DNA of 56,871 nucleotides from positions 1-56,871 of the forward strand of contig JACPGE010000067.1 of NCBI GenBank assembly GCA_016182605.1, in the 5' to 3' direction. Both the position numbers and the translations under genes were made by a program. The DNA comes from Candidatus Hydrogenedentota bacterium. Its GTDB lineage: Bacteria; Hydrogenedentota; Hydrogenedentia; Hydrogenedentales; JAEUWI01. The notes under the pieces were generated by a model. The model made no database searches and was not told where the DNA came from. It saw only the letters and a list, made by a program, of their open reading frames with translations. Positions 1 to 8,741 of the stretch are shown here, one piece after another. Positions within the stretch are counted from its first letter, which is position 1. Every line of letters starts with the position of its first letter.

Positions 1-2
1 CC

Positions 3-134
3 CCTTTCGGGGGCGTCGTTACTTTAAATATTCGGTCAAAACAGACTCAAGTGCGCAAGCTCCGCGACAGCCAAACGCTGGAACGGCAGAGCCTTTTGAA
101 TGCTCACCGGCAGAGCCGGTGGTTTATCTTGTGA
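3..134 (+). CDS. Partial ORF open to the left edge, possible transposase C-terminus
   Basis: An uninterrupted frame enters from the window edge and stops at TGA 132-134, giving 43 residues that end in RQSRWFIL. No start codon is visible, so only a C-terminal tail is present. It is rich in Arg, Gln and Leu. Five bases after the stop begins a sequence related to the terminal repeats seen near 8.8 kb, 9.05 kb and 56.75 kb. At the right edge of the window a transposase-like frame has the same arrangement of stop codon followed closely by the repeat. That geometry is the only reason for suggesting a transposase; the tail itself carries no diagnostic motif. A 7-bp hairpin (CACCGGC/GCCGGTG, 105-121) lies inside the last codons and could act in termination. 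It may also be a chance open frame. Confidence 0.35.
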   Translation, partial: PFGGVVTLNIRSKQTQVRKLRDSQTLERQSLLNAHRQSRWFIL

Positions 135-138
135 AAAT

Positions 139-161
139 TAGTACCATTCGGTACAGTCCCC
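139..161 (-). mobile_element. IS terminal-repeat-like sequence, left edge
   Basis: Read on the minus strand, this segment gives GGACTGTACCGAATGGTACT, related to the termini at 8804-8832, 9047-9073 and 56738-56760. The shared core is GGACTGT-C-GAATGG. It directly follows the stop of the partial frame at the window edge, as expected for the end of an insertion sequence whose body lies to the left. Confidence 0.5.
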
Positions 162-202
162 TTGGAGGCTCACCGGAACAGTCCCCTTGGAGGCTCACCG
201 GA
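153..202. repeat. 25-bp direct repeat, two perfect copies
   Basis: Two identical 25-base units lie back to back at 153-177 and 178-202, each beginning ACAGTCCCCTTGGAGG. On the minus strand each unit contains the CCAAGGGGACTGT motif that begins the element terminus at 56733. The stop codon of the TauE/SafE gene (195-197, minus strand) lies inside the second unit, so the repeat supplies that gene's 3' end. Confidence 0.85.
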
Positions 203-941
203 ACATCAGCGAAACACCGAGCACCAGAGTCAACACCACCACCGCCGTGCGGAAGTGCCTGGGGTGCAGGCGCACGTCCACCCAGCGGCCCGCGAGCAGC
301 CCGAGGAACACGGCGGGCATGGACCACACGATCAGCCGGAGCACGTGCCCGTCCAGGAAACCACCCACGGCATAACCGCCGATCGCCACCACGTTCGAGA
401 CGATGAAGAAGGCCTGCAAAATCGACTTGAAGGCGTCGCGCGGCCAGCGCCGCATGACCCCATACATGACGGCAGGCGGGCCGTTCGCGGCATAGGCCCC
501 GCCGAGCACTCCGGCGATGGCCCCGGCCACCAGCGCGCCAAACATGCTCGCTGCACTGTGCGCGGGTTCTACGTCGTTGGCCGGCCGGATGCGCGGCGCG
601 AGGAAAAGTTCGAACAGCGCATTTACAATCAGGACCGTGCCCAGGATCTTCAGGATGACCGTGGGCGCGCCCACACGCAGCAGGTACAGTCCGAAGGGCA
701 GGCCGGCAAAGGATCCCAGCGTCATGAGCAGCGCCTCGCGCCAGCGCAACGACGCGTGCGTAAAATACAGGATGTGAAAGGAGACGATCAGACTGGTGAT
801 CGTCTGCACCGGCGCGGCGGCCTGCACCGAAATCAAGAGCGTGATCAACGGCATGGAGACGAGCGCGGACCCGAAACCGGCCACCCCCTGCACAAAAGTG
901 CCCATGCCAATAAAGACCGCGACCAGCAAGTATTCCTGCAT
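195..941 (-). CDS. TauE/SafE family membrane permease
   Basis: This is a 248-residue, almost entirely hydrophobic protein with about eight predicted membrane spans arranged as two similar halves, as in the TauE/SafE (DUF81) anion permease family. Glycine-rich helices near the N-terminus (GTFVQGVAGFGSAL) and at mid-protein (GAIAGVLGGAYAANGPP) match the family's signature positions. Family members export or import sulfite, sulfoacetate and other small organic anions; the substrate here cannot be told. The ATG is preceded by AGGAG at a five-base spacing. The length is normal for the family. The stop codon lies in a duplicated 25-bp unit related to IS ends, so the last residues may have been altered. 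It is followed on the same strand, upstream, by a prolyl oligopeptidase gene with no clear functional link. Confidence 0.85.
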   Translation of the reverse strand: MQEYLLVAVFIGMGTFVQGVAGFGSALVSMPLITLLISVQAAAPVQTITSLIVSFHILYFTHASLRWREALLMTLGSFAGLPFGLYLLRVGAPTVILKILGTVLIVNALFELFLAPRIRPANDVEPAHSAASMFGALVAGAIAGVLGGAYAANGPPAVMYGVMRRWPRDAFKSILQAFFIVSNVVAIGGYAVGGFLDGHVLRLIVWSMPAVFLGLLAGRWVDVRLHPRHFRTAVVVLTLVLGVSLMFR

Positions 942-988
942 GCATGCTCCTGGCTGCCGGGACCACCGTGGATTCCCGGGCCGCGATT

Positions 989-3118
989 CTACTCTCGATC
1001 CAGCCCCATGTGGTAGCGCGCAAAGGCGTACTGATCCGCGACCTCCGCGATGCGCTTGGAAGTCGGCTTGCCCGCGCCGTGCCCCGCGCGCGTCTCTATG
1101 CGGATGAGAACGGGGCGCTCCGGATCGGCCTGGGCGCGCTGCAATGCAGCGGCAAACTTGAAGGAGTGCCCAGGCACCACCCGGTCGTCGGTGTCGGCCG
1201 TCGTCACCAGCGTCGCGGGATAACGCACGCCCTCCTTCAGGTTGTGGTACGGCGAATAGGCATGGAGCGCCGGAAACTCCTCCGCGCTGTCCGCGGACCC
1301 GTAATCATCCACCCAGAAGCGCCCCGCGGTGAATTGGTGGAAGCGCAGCATGTCCATCACGCCCACAGCAGGCAGCGCCACCGCATAGAGATCGGGACGT
1401 TGCGTCATCACCGCGCCCACCAGCAGGCCGCCATTCGAACCACCCTGAATCGCAAGCGTCTTGCTCGTGCAATACCGGTTCGCAATCAAGTACTCCGCTG
1501 CGGCGATGAAGTCGTCAAACACGTTCTGCTTCTTCAGCTTCGTGCCGCCCTGGTGCCAGGCCTCGCCATACTCGCCGCCGCCGCGCAGGTTCGCCACCGC
1601 ATAGGCGCCGCCCAGCTCCATCCACGTGATCGCGTTGGAAAAGAAGGCCGGCGTCACCGGAATGTTGAAACCCCCATAGCCATAGAGCAGCACTGGCGCG
1701 CTCCCATCCCGCTTCAGGTCTTTCCGGGCCGTGATGAACATCGGCACACGCGTGCCGTCCAGGCTCGTGTAGAAGACCTGCTCCACCGCATAGTCCTCCG
1801 GTTGAAAGTCCACTTCAGCCTGATGCAACAGCGTCGAGGCGCCACTCTCCATCTCGTAGCGGTAGATCGAGGGCGGCGTCGCATAGCTGGAAAACAGGTA
1901 GAAGGTTTCCGTGTCCGTGCGTTTGCCGCTGAAGCCGCCCGCGGTGCCAATGCCCGGCAGGTCCAGCGTTCGCAGCGGCGCCCCGTCGAGTCCATGAATC
2001 GCCACGTGCGTCTTCGCATCGCGCAGGTACGCCGCGATAAAGCGATCGCCCACCAGGTTCACGCTGCGCAGGGTGTCCGCCGTCTCCGGAATCAGCTCGC
2101 GCCACGACGCCGGCTCCGGATGCGCAAGGTCTATAGCGATGAGCCGCCCGCGCGGCGCGCCGTTGTTCGTCCGGAAGTAAAAGGTCGCGCCGTCGTTGCC
2201 GCAATAGCTGTAGTCGTATTCAAAATTTCCGATGAGATCCACGAACCCCGCGTCGCCCATCATGTCGCTGTACTTGATCCAGTAGCGCTCGTCCGTGCCC
2301 ACCGATATCGAGAGCACCAGGTAGCGCCCGTCCTCCGTCGCCGTGATGTCAAAGCCCCAGTCGGGATGATCCGGCTGCTCATAAACCAGCGTGTCCGCCG
2401 CCTGCTCCGTGCCGGGCCGGTGCATGTAGATCTTCTGATTGAACGTCAGGCTCTGAAAGGCAGCGCCCGCCTCCGGCTCGGGAAAGCGCCCATAGAAAAG
2501 CCCGCTGCTGTCCTGCGACCACGTGGGCGCGCTGTACTTCACCCACTTGATCGCATCCGGCAACACGGTGCGCGTGGCGATTTCCATGATGCGCCACGTG
2601 TTCCAGTCCGATCCCGCCTCTGCTACGCCATAGGCCACATACCGGCCGTCATCGCTGAAGGCCATGCCGCCCAGCGCCACCGTGCCATCCGCCGACCACG
2701 TGTTCGGATCGATCAGCGCCTGCGGCTCCGCGTCGAGCGTCTCCTGCACATAGATCACCGGCTGGTTCTGCAGACCGTTGTTCTTCGAGTAATAATAGCG
2801 CCCGCCCGCCTTGAAGGGCGCTGTATAACGCTCGTAGTCCCAGAGTTCCGTAAGGCGCATCTCAATCGCCGCGCGCTTCGGCAGGGACGTCAGGTGGGCG
2901 AAGGTGACCTCGTTCTCCCGCTGGACCCAGTCCGCCACTTCAGGCGACGTGCGCACATCGTCTTCCAGCCAACGGTAGGGATCGGGCACGGCGGCGCCGT
3001 GGTAAGTGTCCACATGATCGATCCGCTTCGTCTCGGGATAGACCATGGGATCTCCCGCGGCGTTCATCGCCATGGCAAGCGCCAATGCACCGGGAAGCAG
3101 GAAAAGCTGAACGTTCAT
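989..3118 (-). CDS. Secreted prolyl oligopeptidase family protein (S9A)
   Basis: A 709-residue serine peptidase with a cleavable signal peptide (residues 1 to about 22). The N-terminal two thirds has the character of the seven-bladed propeller that filters substrates; the C-terminal third is an alpha/beta hydrolase. The catalytic triad is visible: Ser561 in GGSNGG, Asp at 644/645 in DTDDRVVP, and His680 in RAGHGAGKP. These motifs and the overall length match S9A prolyl oligopeptidases, which cut short peptides after proline. The signal peptide places it in the periplasm or outside, unlike the cytosolic mammalian enzyme; secreted homologues are common in environmental bacteria that live on peptides. 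GAGGG lies six bases before the ATG. The gene appears complete and monocistronic, with a 47-base gap to the downstream TauE gene. Confidence 0.93.
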   Translation of the reverse strand: MNVQLFLLPGALALAMAMNAAGDPMVYPETKRIDHVDTYHGAAVPDPYRWLEDDVRTSPEVADWVQRENEVTFAHLTSLPKRAAIEMRLTELWDYERYTAPFKAGGRYYYSKNNGLQNQPVIYVQETLDAEPQALIDPNTWSADGTVALGGMAFSDDGRYVAYGVAEAGSDWNTWRIMEIATRTVLPDAIKWVKYSAPTWSQDSSGLFYGRFPEPEAGAAFQSLTFNQKIYMHRPGTEQAADTLVYEQPDHPDWGFDITATEDGRYLVLSISVGTDERYWIKYSDMMGDAGFVDLIGNFEYDYSYCGNDGATFYFRTNNGAPRGRLIAIDLAHPEPASWRELIPETADTLRSVNLVGDRFIAAYLRDAKTHVAIHGLDGAPLRTLDLPGIGTAGGFSGKRTDTETFYLFSSYATPPSIYRYEMESGASTLLHQAEVDFQPEDYAVEQVFYTSLDGTRVPMFITARKDLKRDGSAPVLLYGYGGFNIPVTPAFFSNAITWMELGGAYAVANLRGGGEYGEAWHQGGTKLKKQNVFDDFIAAAEYLIANRYCTSKTLAIQGGSNGGLLVGAVMTQRPDLYAVALPAVGVMDMLRFHQFTAGRFWVDDYGSADSAEEFPALHAYSPYHNLKEGVRYPATLVTTADTDDRVVPGHSFKFAAALQRAQADPERPVLIRIETRAGHGAGKPTSKRIAEVADQYAFARYHMGLDRE

Positions 3119-3742
3119 GGCCGGCCCTCGCGCAATTCATGGCGGCATGCCCTCCCCGCGCACACAGGGAATACACCGGCCACCGGACAGGACGGCATTG
3201 TAGCGGCCGCGAGGGAAAGGCGCAAATGGCGCGCACGGCATTTCGTGGGCGGCTACCCCGGATAAATCACGGGCGCCACGTATTTGTGTCATAACCCCTT
3301 TTCTCGTCTGTCATTGCCAGAAACCCTTGAAGTGGTGAAATATGCGGGGTGGCGTTTGGACAACGGTGTGCTGGCATGGGAAATGCATCGAACTTGTATC
3401 GAGCCGCGTTCTCGCCGGGGGGCCTGCTCCATGATGTACAACCCGGCGCAGTGGCGGAAGCCCTTGCTTCTCCAATCAACCGTGCTGGCGGCCCCACGAG
3501 CCGTTCGCAGCCCGCGTTCGAGTTTTGCAACGGGCTGCTAGGGGAGGCCCCGGGCTGCCCAAGGCACAATGGAGCTTGAACACAGATGTGTTGCGCACAT
3601 ATGAACCGGCGGACGTTTGGGGGGGACGGCGGCGGGCCTCGTGGCGGGAGCGGCAATCACCTGAAGGCGATGGGCTATGCGGCGGAACACCTGGGGATTG
3701 CCTGAGACAACGTGCCGGCGTGAGCACGAAAGAGGTGAAGTC
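3119..3742. other. Gene-free stretch between divergent genes
   Basis: This 624-base gap separates the minus-strand peptidase gene from the plus-strand ThuA gene and must hold both promoters. Apart from the 95-bp dispersed repeat at 3256-3350, no gene is supported. The short frames that cross it have biased composition and no convincing ribosome-binding site. Confidence 0.6.
3256..3350 (+). repeat. Dispersed MITE-like repeat, copy A (internally deleted)
   Basis: It begins CCCCGGATAAATCACGGGC and ends GTGGTGAAATATGCGGGG, the two conserved ends of the roughly 200-bp repeat seen in full at 20771 and 38913. The central part is missing. Its inner right portion (TTGCCAGAAA...TTGA) resembles the 38913 copy more than the 20771 copy. 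Confidence 0.8.
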
Positions 3743-4555
3743 ATGGGCTTGATGCGATGCATGATTTGGACGGGAATACTGACGGCTGCGGTCATGGCCC
3801 CAGCCGCGGCCGGGGACGCGCTGGAGGTGGTGATCCTGAGCGGCCAGAACAACCACGCGTGGCCGGAGACGACGCCGCAACTGCGTGCGATCCTGGAAGA
3901 GGGCGCGGGCTTCCGGGTGGCAGTGCTGGAGCAGCCCGAGCGCATGACGGCGGACGCGATTGCGGGGTACGACGCGATCCTGAGCAACTGGAATTCCTGG
4001 GGAGAGGTGGCGGTGAAGGTGTGGCCCGCGGCGGCACGCGAGGCCTTGATCGGGTTTGTCGAGGGCGGGAAGGGCTTTGTCTCGGTGCATGCGGGCTCGT
4101 CGTCCTTCTACGACTGGGCGGCGTATCAGGCCCTGGTGATTACGGCGTGGGACCTGAAGACGACGGGGCACGGGAAGCAGCATGAATTCACGGTGACCCC
4201 CTCCCCCATCGATCATCCAATCACGCGCGGTCTTGGGCCCTTTTCAACCTTCGACGAGTTGTGGCATGGGGCGCCGGTGCCGCCCGAGGCGCAGGTGCTG
4301 GCCACGGCGCACTCTGCTGCCGCCTTTGGCGGAACGGGAAAAGACGAGCCGGTGCTTTTCACGCGGACCTATGGCGCGGGGCGGAGCGTGAACCTGCTGC
4401 TTGGGCACCACGTGCGGGCGATGAGCACGCCGGCCTTTGGCGTGCTGTTGCGCCGATCCGTGGCGTGGAGCGCGACAGGCCAGGCGGAAGTAGAGGCAGC
4501 GGGCGCGTTGAGCGGCGCATCGAAAACAGACGGGGCAAACCCGCGGGAGCGATAG
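3743..4555 (+). CDS. ThuA-like domain protein
   Basis: This 270-residue protein has a signal peptide (MGLMRCMIWTGILTAAVMAP) followed by a ThuA/glutamine-amidotransferase-like fold. It shows the family's opening strand (LEVVILSGQNNHAW), the GYDAILSNW segment, the GKGFVSVHAGSSSF loop and the late HEFTV/DHPITRGL motifs. ThuA-type proteins occur in sugar-utilisation loci, often beside Gfo/Idh/MocA oxidoreductases, and their biochemical role remains poorly defined. The ATG at 3743 is preferred to an upstream in-frame start because it has AGAGGTGA just upstream and opens directly into the signal peptide. The stop codon is separated by one base from the start of the downstream Gfo/Idh/MocA gene, so the two are almost certainly co-transcribed. 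Export is predicted. Confidence 0.88.
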   Translation: MGLMRCMIWTGILTAAVMAPAAAGDALEVVILSGQNNHAWPETTPQLRAILEEGAGFRVAVLEQPERMTADAIAGYDAILSNWNSWGEVAVKVWPAAAREALIGFVEGGKGFVSVHAGSSSFYDWAAYQALVITAWDLKTTGHGKQHEFTVTPSPIDHPITRGLGPFSTFDELWHGAPVPPEAQVLATAHSAAAFGGTGKDEPVLFTRTYGAGRSVNLLLGHHVRAMSTPAFGVLLRRSVAWSATGQAEVEAAGALSGASKTDGANPRER

Positions 4556-4556
4556 C

Positions 4557-5906
4557 ATGAATGTGAACGGACTGACCCGAAGAGATTTTCTGCGCGGGGC
4601 TTCGGCGGCGGCGCCACTCCTGCTTTCACCGCGTGCGTGGGGGGGGAATGCGCCGGGCAGCCGGGTAAACCTGGCGATCATTGGCGCGGGGGGACGGGGG
4701 AACGGACTGCTGAACAACACGGTGCATCTTCCCGAGGCGCGGGTGGTCGCGGTGTGCGATTGTTTTGTGGCGCGCCGCGAGACGATGCGCGATCAGCTCG
4801 ACACGTTTTACGGGGGGAAGGGGGTGACGGCGTACGCGGATTTCCGCGAAGTGCTTGCGCGGGACGACATCGACGGTGTGATCGTGGCGACGCCGGATCA
4901 CTGGCATGTGCCGATAGCACTGGCGGCGGCGCGCGCTGGAAAGGCGATGTACATCGAGAAGCCGCTTGGGGTGAGCCTGGCGTGGGCCTGGCAACTGCGG
5001 GAAGCGGTGCAGGCGCGGAAGAATGTTTTTCAGTACGGGACGCAACAGCGATCCGAGGCACAGTTCCGTCAGGCCTGCGAATTGGTGCGCAATGGCTATC
5101 TTGGCGCGATCGAGCGTGTCGAGGCCTGGTGTCCGGACATGTCGAGTCAGTACGCCGCGTTCAGCGTGCCGCGGTATGGCAGCACGGAGCCCGCGCCGGT
5201 GCCGGACGGGTTTGACTACGCGCAGTGGCTGGGGCCCGCGCCGGAGAAGCCGTACACGGTGGATCGGTGCACGTGCTACGGCGCGTATCACACCTACGAC
5301 TATGCGCTGGGCTTCATCGCGGGATGGGGCGCGCACCCGCTGGACATCGTGCAGTGGGGCCTGGGCACGGACGCGACGAGTCCGGTGCGCTATGAGGGCA
5401 CGGGCACGATTCCCACGCAGGGCCTGTACGACACGATCGACTCGTGGGACGTGGAGTGCGCGTATGCGAGCGGCGTGAAGCTGCGCTTCATGGGGCACCG
5501 TGTTGCAGAGGCGGTGGTGGGCGCCTACAGGCCGTGGAAGGATCACGGCACGACATTCTTTGGGAGCGAGGGCTGGGTGAGCGTGGATCGTTCGGGGATC
5601 CTGGCGAGCGACCCGAAGCTGCTTGCAATTGCCTTGAAGGAGACGGACACACACCTGAAGGCGCCGCAGAGCCACATGCACGATTTCGTGACGTGTGTGC
5701 GCAGCGGGGACGCGCCGATCGCCGGGCTCGAAGCGGCGATCCGTTCGGACACGATTTGCCACTTGAGCGACATGGCGATCCGGCTCGGGCGCGCGGTGCG
5801 CTGGGATCCCGGCACGGAGCAGGTGCGCGGCGATGCGGACGCAACGGCGATGCTGACGCGCCCGGTCCGCGCGCCGTGGGACCTTTCGAAGCCTATGCTG
5901 CGCTGA
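4557..5906 (+). CDS. Tat-exported Gfo/Idh/MocA family oxidoreductase
   Basis: A 449-residue NAD(P)-dependent dehydrogenase-like protein. It begins with a twin-arginine signal (TRRDFLRGASAAAPLLL), which implies export folded with its cofactor. The Rossmann dinucleotide motif follows at about residue 40 (IIGAGGRGNG), then the family's catalytic-region motif IEKPLG near residue 140. The C-terminal half is the usual alpha/beta domain, with GWGAHPLDIVQWGL carrying the conserved His region. Such proteins oxidise or reduce sugars, inositols and their derivatives, and secreted versions are typical of Planctomycete- and Lentisphaerae-like bacteria. It starts one base after the ThuA stop, with GGGAG seven bases upstream, so translation is probably coupled. 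The substrate cannot be inferred. Confidence 0.93.
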   Translation: MNVNGLTRRDFLRGASAAAPLLLSPRAWGGNAPGSRVNLAIIGAGGRGNGLLNNTVHLPEARVVAVCDCFVARRETMRDQLDTFYGGKGVTAYADFREVLARDDIDGVIVATPDHWHVPIALAAARAGKAMYIEKPLGVSLAWAWQLREAVQARKNVFQYGTQQRSEAQFRQACELVRNGYLGAIERVEAWCPDMSSQYAAFSVPRYGSTEPAPVPDGFDYAQWLGPAPEKPYTVDRCTCYGAYHTYDYALGFIAGWGAHPLDIVQWGLGTDATSPVRYEGTGTIPTQGLYDTIDSWDVECAYASGVKLRFMGHRVAEAVVGAYRPWKDHGTTFFGSEGWVSVDRSGILASDPKLLAIALKETDTHLKAPQSHMHDFVTCVRSGDAPIAGLEAAIRSDTICHLSDMAIRLGRAVRWDPGTEQVRGDADATAMLTRPVRAPWDLSKPMLR

Positions 5907-5942
5907 GGGGCCGTGAGCAGGAGCCGTGGGCCGCGCGGCGAT

Positions 5943-6968
5943 CTATGCGGACTGGTGTGGCGTTGCGCTTCGAGCGTAGCGGTGCATGGCGCGGAAGTTT
6001 TCGGGGGGCGTGCCGCGGGGAACTTCGCAGCCGGCGCCGGCGATGTACGGGGAGCCGGCGTCGCGGTGGCACTGTGCGATGGCCTCAAAGACGGAATCGG
6101 GGGCGCCGTCGCGGAGAACGCGCACGGGGTCGATGTTTCCCAGAAGCGTCTGGCAGGGCCCCATGGCCGCGCGCGCGGCCGCCAGGCCTGCCGGAAAATC
6201 GAGATCGACGATCGCGCAGCCGAGCCGGCCCATGCCCTGGAGGATGGGCGAGGTGTTGCCGCAGATGTGAAGGCGCACGCGGCCGCCCATTTCATGAAGC
6301 CCGCTGATGAGCTTGTGTTCGTAGGGCCAGACGAACTCTTCGTAGAGTTCGGGGCCGATGAGGGAAGCGGCGGCGTCGCCCACGCCGATAATATCCGCGC
6401 CGGCGTCGATCTGGGCGCGTCCGAAGCGCAGACCCAGCTCCGTAACGAACTCGAAGAGATCGCGGACAAAGTTGGGATCTTCGTAGAAGTCCATCATGAG
6501 GGTGTTGATGCCGCGGAGATCGGCGGCCTCGGCGCAAGGGCCCTCGACCCACCCCTCGATGAGTTTGTCTGCGCCTGTGCGCTGTTTGAAGAGGGCGACG
6601 GCGTTGACCCGATCGCGCATGCGGCCGCCGCCGAGGGGGTCGGGCAGGGCGAGCCGCGCGAGGGCGGTGCTATCTGCGAGAACGGCGTGGCTTTCGTCGA
6701 TGGCGGGAGGCTGATCTTCGAAGTACTTGAGGGTGGCGCCGCAATCGGCGGCTTCGCGGCCGGGGTCGGAGATGCAGGAGACGTGGTCGCAATCGTAGTC
6801 CTTGGCGATGCGAAGCTGGGCCTCGACGAGGCTGCGGTAGTCCGTCGCGTATTGACGGTAGGCCACGCCCGCGTGATCCGCGGCGAACATCATCGTGATG
6901 GGCATAAAGGGCAGACAGTCCGGCGTGCCGCCGTCCAGCAGTGTCAAGACCCGTTCCCGGCCATTCAT
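5943..6968 (-). CDS. Uroporphyrinogen decarboxylase family protein (MtaA/CmuA-like)
   Basis: This 341-residue protein has the (beta/alpha)8 barrel pattern of the UroD superfamily: the N-terminal MNGRERVLTLLDGGTPDCLP motif, a central Asp/Glu-rich IEGWVEGPCAEAADLRG segment, and a late GRVRLHICGNTSPIL containing the His-x-Cys-Gly typical of the methyltransferase branch (zinc-binding in MtaA-type enzymes). No heme-pathway genes lie nearby, so it is more likely a corrinoid-dependent methyl-transfer or demethylation enzyme than a true HemE. GGGGGAG lies six bases before the ATG. It is convergent with the Gfo/Idh/MocA gene and divergent from a second, longer UroD-like gene 215 bases away. Such pairs in saprophytes are often linked to demethylation of plant-derived or quaternary-amine substrates, which is only inference here. 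Confidence 0.85.
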   Translation of the reverse strand: MNGRERVLTLLDGGTPDCLPFMPITMMFAADHAGVAYRQYATDYRSLVEAQLRIAKDYDCDHVSCISDPGREAADCGATLKYFEDQPPAIDESHAVLADSTALARLALPDPLGGGRMRDRVNAVALFKQRTGADKLIEGWVEGPCAEAADLRGINTLMMDFYEDPNFVRDLFEFVTELGLRFGRAQIDAGADIIGVGDAAASLIGPELYEEFVWPYEHKLISGLHEMGGRVRLHICGNTSPILQGMGRLGCAIVDLDFPAGLAAARAAMGPCQTLLGNIDPVRVLRDGAPDSVFEAIAQCHRDAGSPYIAGAGCEVPRGTPPENFRAMHRYARSATPHQSA

Positions 6969-7183
6969 GTTGAACTCCCCCGAGTTGGCGGACTGATTGG
7001 ATGCGCTGCCCTTATCCTACTACTGCCTGGATCGCATATCAATGGCTCGCTTGACAATCTCCGGGCGTGTTGCTATTGTCAAAAGCGGTGAGCCGCCGGG
7101 ATTCTGGCGCGTCGGGGGACGCGGCCACGCGGGAACGCTCGACCGTTCCCATTGCCGGCGGACTCTCCACAGGGGTGAACGCC

Positions 7184-8617
7184 ATGACCGCGTCGATGGA
7201 GCAGCTTTATTCCGAACGCCTCCGGCGCTACGCGGCGGCGATGCGCAACGAGAAGCCGGACCGGGTGCCGATACGTCCGTTCGTGGCGGAATTTGCTTCC
7301 AGGTACGCGGGCTACACCTGCCAGCAGGCCACGCACGACTTCCCCCTAGCGCTCGCGGCGGCGCGGCAATGCGCCGCGGACTTCGACTGGGACGCGACCG
7401 TCGGCAACATGATCTATGTGTGGACGGGGCTGACCGAGGCGATAGGGCTCACCTATTACGGCGTGCCGGGGATTCATGTGCCTGCGGAGGTGGGCTTTCA
7501 ATACCGCGAGCCGCCGGAGGACCGGGCGAACATGCTCCCGGACGAGTACGACGCGCTGATTGCCGATCCGACGGGATTTCTGTTCAACGTGTGGCTGCCG
7601 CGCGTTTCGAAAGACGTGGTGGCGCCGGGTGCGCCGTCGACCTGCCGGAACAACCTTTCCTTCTTGAAGGGCGGCATGGCGATGTTGCATTACTTCACGG
7701 CGCTGGGCGCGCAGAACGAGCAGTTGAAGCGGGAGTGCGGTGTGGCGCCGGCAATCGGGGGCATTCTGAAGGCGCCGCTGGACATATTGGGAGACAAGCT
7801 GCGGGGCTATTACGGGCTGACGAACGATCTGATCGAACAGCCGGAGAAGGTGCTGGCGGCGTGCCAGGCGCTGATGCCGCATTTGATGCACGTGGCGCTG
7901 ACGAGCGCGGATCCGGAGAAGCTGGCGCCGATCGCGATCTGGATGCACCGCGGATGCGTTCCGTTTGTGAGGCCGGAACAGTTCGAGCAGGTCTACTGGC
8001 CAACGCTGCGTCCGATCGTAGAGACGTTGTGGGCGCGCGGTTACCAGGTGCTGTTTTATGCGGAGGGCGATTGGACCGCGCACCTGGAGGCGTTTACGGA
8101 GCTTCCAGCCGGGAGCATCATCTTCCATATCGATCGCACGAACGCACAAGAGGCGCACCGCGTGCTTCATTCCAGGTTCTGTTTGAGCGGCGGCCTCTCG
8201 AACACACTCTTGCAACAAGGCACGCCCGCAGAGGTACGCGATGGCTGCAAGCGCCTGATCGACACGCTGGGCGCGGACGGCGGCTACATCATGGACGCGA
8301 GCGCGATCGTGCAGAACGACGCGCGGGTCGAGAACCTGCGGGCGATGACGGAGTTCACGCGCGAATACGGCGTGTATCCGGGCGTCTCGAGTCCGGCGGC
8401 GTTGCCGGTGGCGCGCCCGGAGGATGCGGCGGGCGTGGCGGCGTGGGCGAAGTCATTTTCGTGGGCGGGTCCGGCGCCGGGGCAATGTGTGGCGTGGGAG
8501 ACGAAGCGGAAGGAGTATGGGGCGATACCCGGAGACGAAGGACTCCTGAAGCGGGTATGGGAGGACTTGGAAGGGTTTGGGTATACCTATATCTGGCATT
8601 GCCTGGTGTCGTTTTAG
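7184..8617 (+). CDS. Second uroporphyrinogen decarboxylase-like protein, long form
   Basis: This 477-residue protein shares the UroD-type opening (LRRYAAAMRNEKPDRVPIRPF) and barrel layout but is about 130 residues longer than the minus-strand neighbour. Recognisable features are GGILKAPLDILGDKLRGYYG in the middle, a late FHIDRTNAQEAHRVL segment, and a GLSNTLLQQGTPAEVRD motif near the C-terminus. The HxCG zinc motif of the neighbour is not evident, so chemistry may differ. The ATG at 7184 was chosen because AGGGGTGA sits just before it; an upstream in-frame ATG at 7067 would add a low-complexity leader. It is divergent from the other UroD-like gene, suggesting shared control in the 215-base gap. 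Its 3' side borders a repeat-rich, gene-free region. The substrate is unknown. Confidence 0.85.
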   Translation: MTASMEQLYSERLRRYAAAMRNEKPDRVPIRPFVAEFASRYAGYTCQQATHDFPLALAAARQCAADFDWDATVGNMIYVWTGLTEAIGLTYYGVPGIHVPAEVGFQYREPPEDRANMLPDEYDALIADPTGFLFNVWLPRVSKDVVAPGAPSTCRNNLSFLKGGMAMLHYFTALGAQNEQLKRECGVAPAIGGILKAPLDILGDKLRGYYGLTNDLIEQPEKVLAACQALMPHLMHVALTSADPEKLAPIAIWMHRGCVPFVRPEQFEQVYWPTLRPIVETLWARGYQVLFYAEGDWTAHLEAFTELPAGSIIFHIDRTNAQEAHRVLHSRFCLSGGLSNTLLQQGTPAEVRDGCKRLIDTLGADGGYIMDASAIVQNDARVENLRAMTEFTREYGVYPGVSSPAALPVARPEDAAGVAAWAKSFSWAGPAPGQCVAWETKRKEYGAIPGDEGLLKRVWEDLEGFGYTYIWHCLVSF

Positions 8618-8699
8618 GAGCTCGGGTTTGGCGGGGGTGGGGTGTCCCGGCTACGGTCCCCTTGGGGTGCGGGCGGGTGCTGCGGGCGGGGGGACCTGT

Positions 8700-8741
8700 G
8701 GGCCACACGATGCCGACGTTGTCCATACGTTTGACCGTCAT
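8700..8741 (-). pseudogene. 5' remnant of a VOC/glyoxalase-family gene
   Basis: On the minus strand a perfect CCAAGGAGG ribosome-binding site (8755-8747) precedes an ATG at 8741 that reads MTVKRMDNVGIV. This closely resembles the opening of glyoxalase/VOC-superfamily proteins, whose first strand places a metal-ligand His or similar near this point. After about 12 codons the similarity ends, and the frame continues as proline/arginine-rich sequence of no family character. Sequence resembling an IS end lies about 40 bases further on. The remainder of the gene is therefore missing, probably removed by insertion and deletion. The identification rests on 12 residues plus an excellent ribosome-binding site, so it is suggestive, not certain. 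Confidence 0.5.

Noticed and set aside
944-3265. Long plus-strand frame of 773 codons opposite the prolyl oligopeptidase
   Set aside because: It mirrors the peptidase gene, has Arg/His-rich composition typical of shadow frames in GC-rich DNA, and has no motif.
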